Shown here piece after piece: positions 4,813-5,029 of a stretch of DNA of 5,029 nt. The DNA comes from Microcystis aeruginosa W13-11 (GTDB lineage: Bacteria; Cyanobacteriota; Cyanobacteriia; Cyanobacteriales; Microcystaceae): assembly GCA_009995705.1 (NCBI GenBank), contig JAADBR010000200.1:1-5029 (forward strand). Reading direction: 5' to 3'. Numbering within the stretch: position 1 is the stretch's first letter; each line of letters begins with the position of its first letter. The notes under the pieces are model-generated. The model saw only the letters and a program-made list of their open reading frames with translations. It did no database searches and was not told the origin of the DNA. Made by a program: the position numbers and the translations under genes.

Positions 4813-4849
4813 CTTATTATAAAACCCACATTCAGCAGATTAAATTGAA
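4790..4849. repeat. 11-bp inverted repeat upstream of the transposase
   Basis: TTCAATTTAAT (4790-4800) and ATTAAATTGAA (4839-4849) are perfect inverted copies 38 bases apart, lying 41-100 bases before the transposase start. They may be a hairpin in the transposase leader that limits translation from outside transcripts, as several IS elements do, or part of the IS left end. The loop includes TATTAT (4815-4820), a weak -10 candidate. Confidence 0.45.
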
Positions 4850-4889
4850 AAAAAGTTATTTTAGGTAAAAGGGATTTAAAAGGACAAAA

Positions 4890-5029
4890 ATGAAAACAGA
4901 GGTTCAAATAGACGTACAAGACATAGATCACTTGGGTATTATAGCTGGAATTGTAGATGAGATAGGAATAGTCGAGATAATTGACCAAGAGATAGGAACT
5001 GATCCAAGAGAAAAAGTAAGTGCAGGCCA
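4890..5029 (+). CDS. IS1634-family (DUF4277) transposase, N-terminal part
   Basis: The first 46 codons run off the right edge, with no stop in the window. The segment IDHLGIIAGIVDEIGIVEII (residues 12-31), followed by DQEIGTDPREKVSAG, is the typical DUF4277 N-terminal region of IS1634/ISNCY-like cyanobacterial transposases, whose DDE catalytic domain lies further on and is not visible. The ATG at 4890 has a good ribosome site, AAAGGA (4879-4884), five bases upstream. The DNA here is more AT-rich than glgP and free of HIP1, as expected for a mobile gene. The left end of the element should lie between the glgP terminator and about 4850 but cannot be fixed without the right end. It is unknown whether the gene is intact. 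Confidence 0.85.
   Translation, partial: MKTEVQIDVQDIDHLGIIAGIVDEIGIVEIIDQEIGTDPREKVSAG

Noticed and set aside
4806..4988. Minus-strand 60-codon Tyr/Leu-rich frame
   Set aside because: It is an AT-rich shadow antisense to the transposase start, with no ribosome site or domain.

Overview
The window looks like cyanobacterial chromosome. Signs are a full HIP1 octamer (GCGATCGC) inside glgP plus about ten CGATCG cores, a small DUF3493 membrane protein of the LPA1/Rep27 type, cyanobacterial Rbp-type single-RRM proteins, a plant/cyanobacterial-style alpha-glucan phosphorylase, and an IS1634-like transposase start. The general flavour resembles Microcystis and relatives, but that genus call is an inference.

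Layout from left to right. Positions 1-369 hold the last 27 codons of an unidentified ORF entering from the left, then about 280 bases with no convincing gene. A tRNA-Thr(CGU) lies on the minus strand (370-441), with an extended -10 promoter between it and the divergent DUF3493 gene (501-755). Next come two near-identical, head-to-tail transcription units (about 822-1453 and 1451-2074). Each has an extended -10 promoter, a leader of about 130 nt, an RRM protein gene (977-1279 and 1607-1900), a rho-independent terminator and a shared 78-bp non-coding block. The second block leads into glgP (2099-4621), which ends at a strong hairpin terminator. The last 360 bases are AT-rich non-coding DNA with a C6/G6 hairpin repeat and two interlocking inverted repeats, then the first 46 codons of an IS1634/DUF4277-type transposase that runs off the right edge.

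How the parts relate: the two Rbp proteins are predicted RNA chaperones or mRNA-binding proteins, probably cold- or stress-regulated through their long leaders. GlgP mobilises glycogen to glucose-1-phosphate. They are separated by terminators, so they are neighbours and not an operon. The 78-bp block in front of glgP also lies between the two rbp genes, so the duplication carried the glgP upstream region with it.

I see no clearly new multi-gene system here. The most interesting feature is the tandem rbp cassette, in which parts of the non-coding leader and intergenic DNA are perfectly identical between copies while the coding sequences differ by about 7%, mostly in amino-acid-changing positions.
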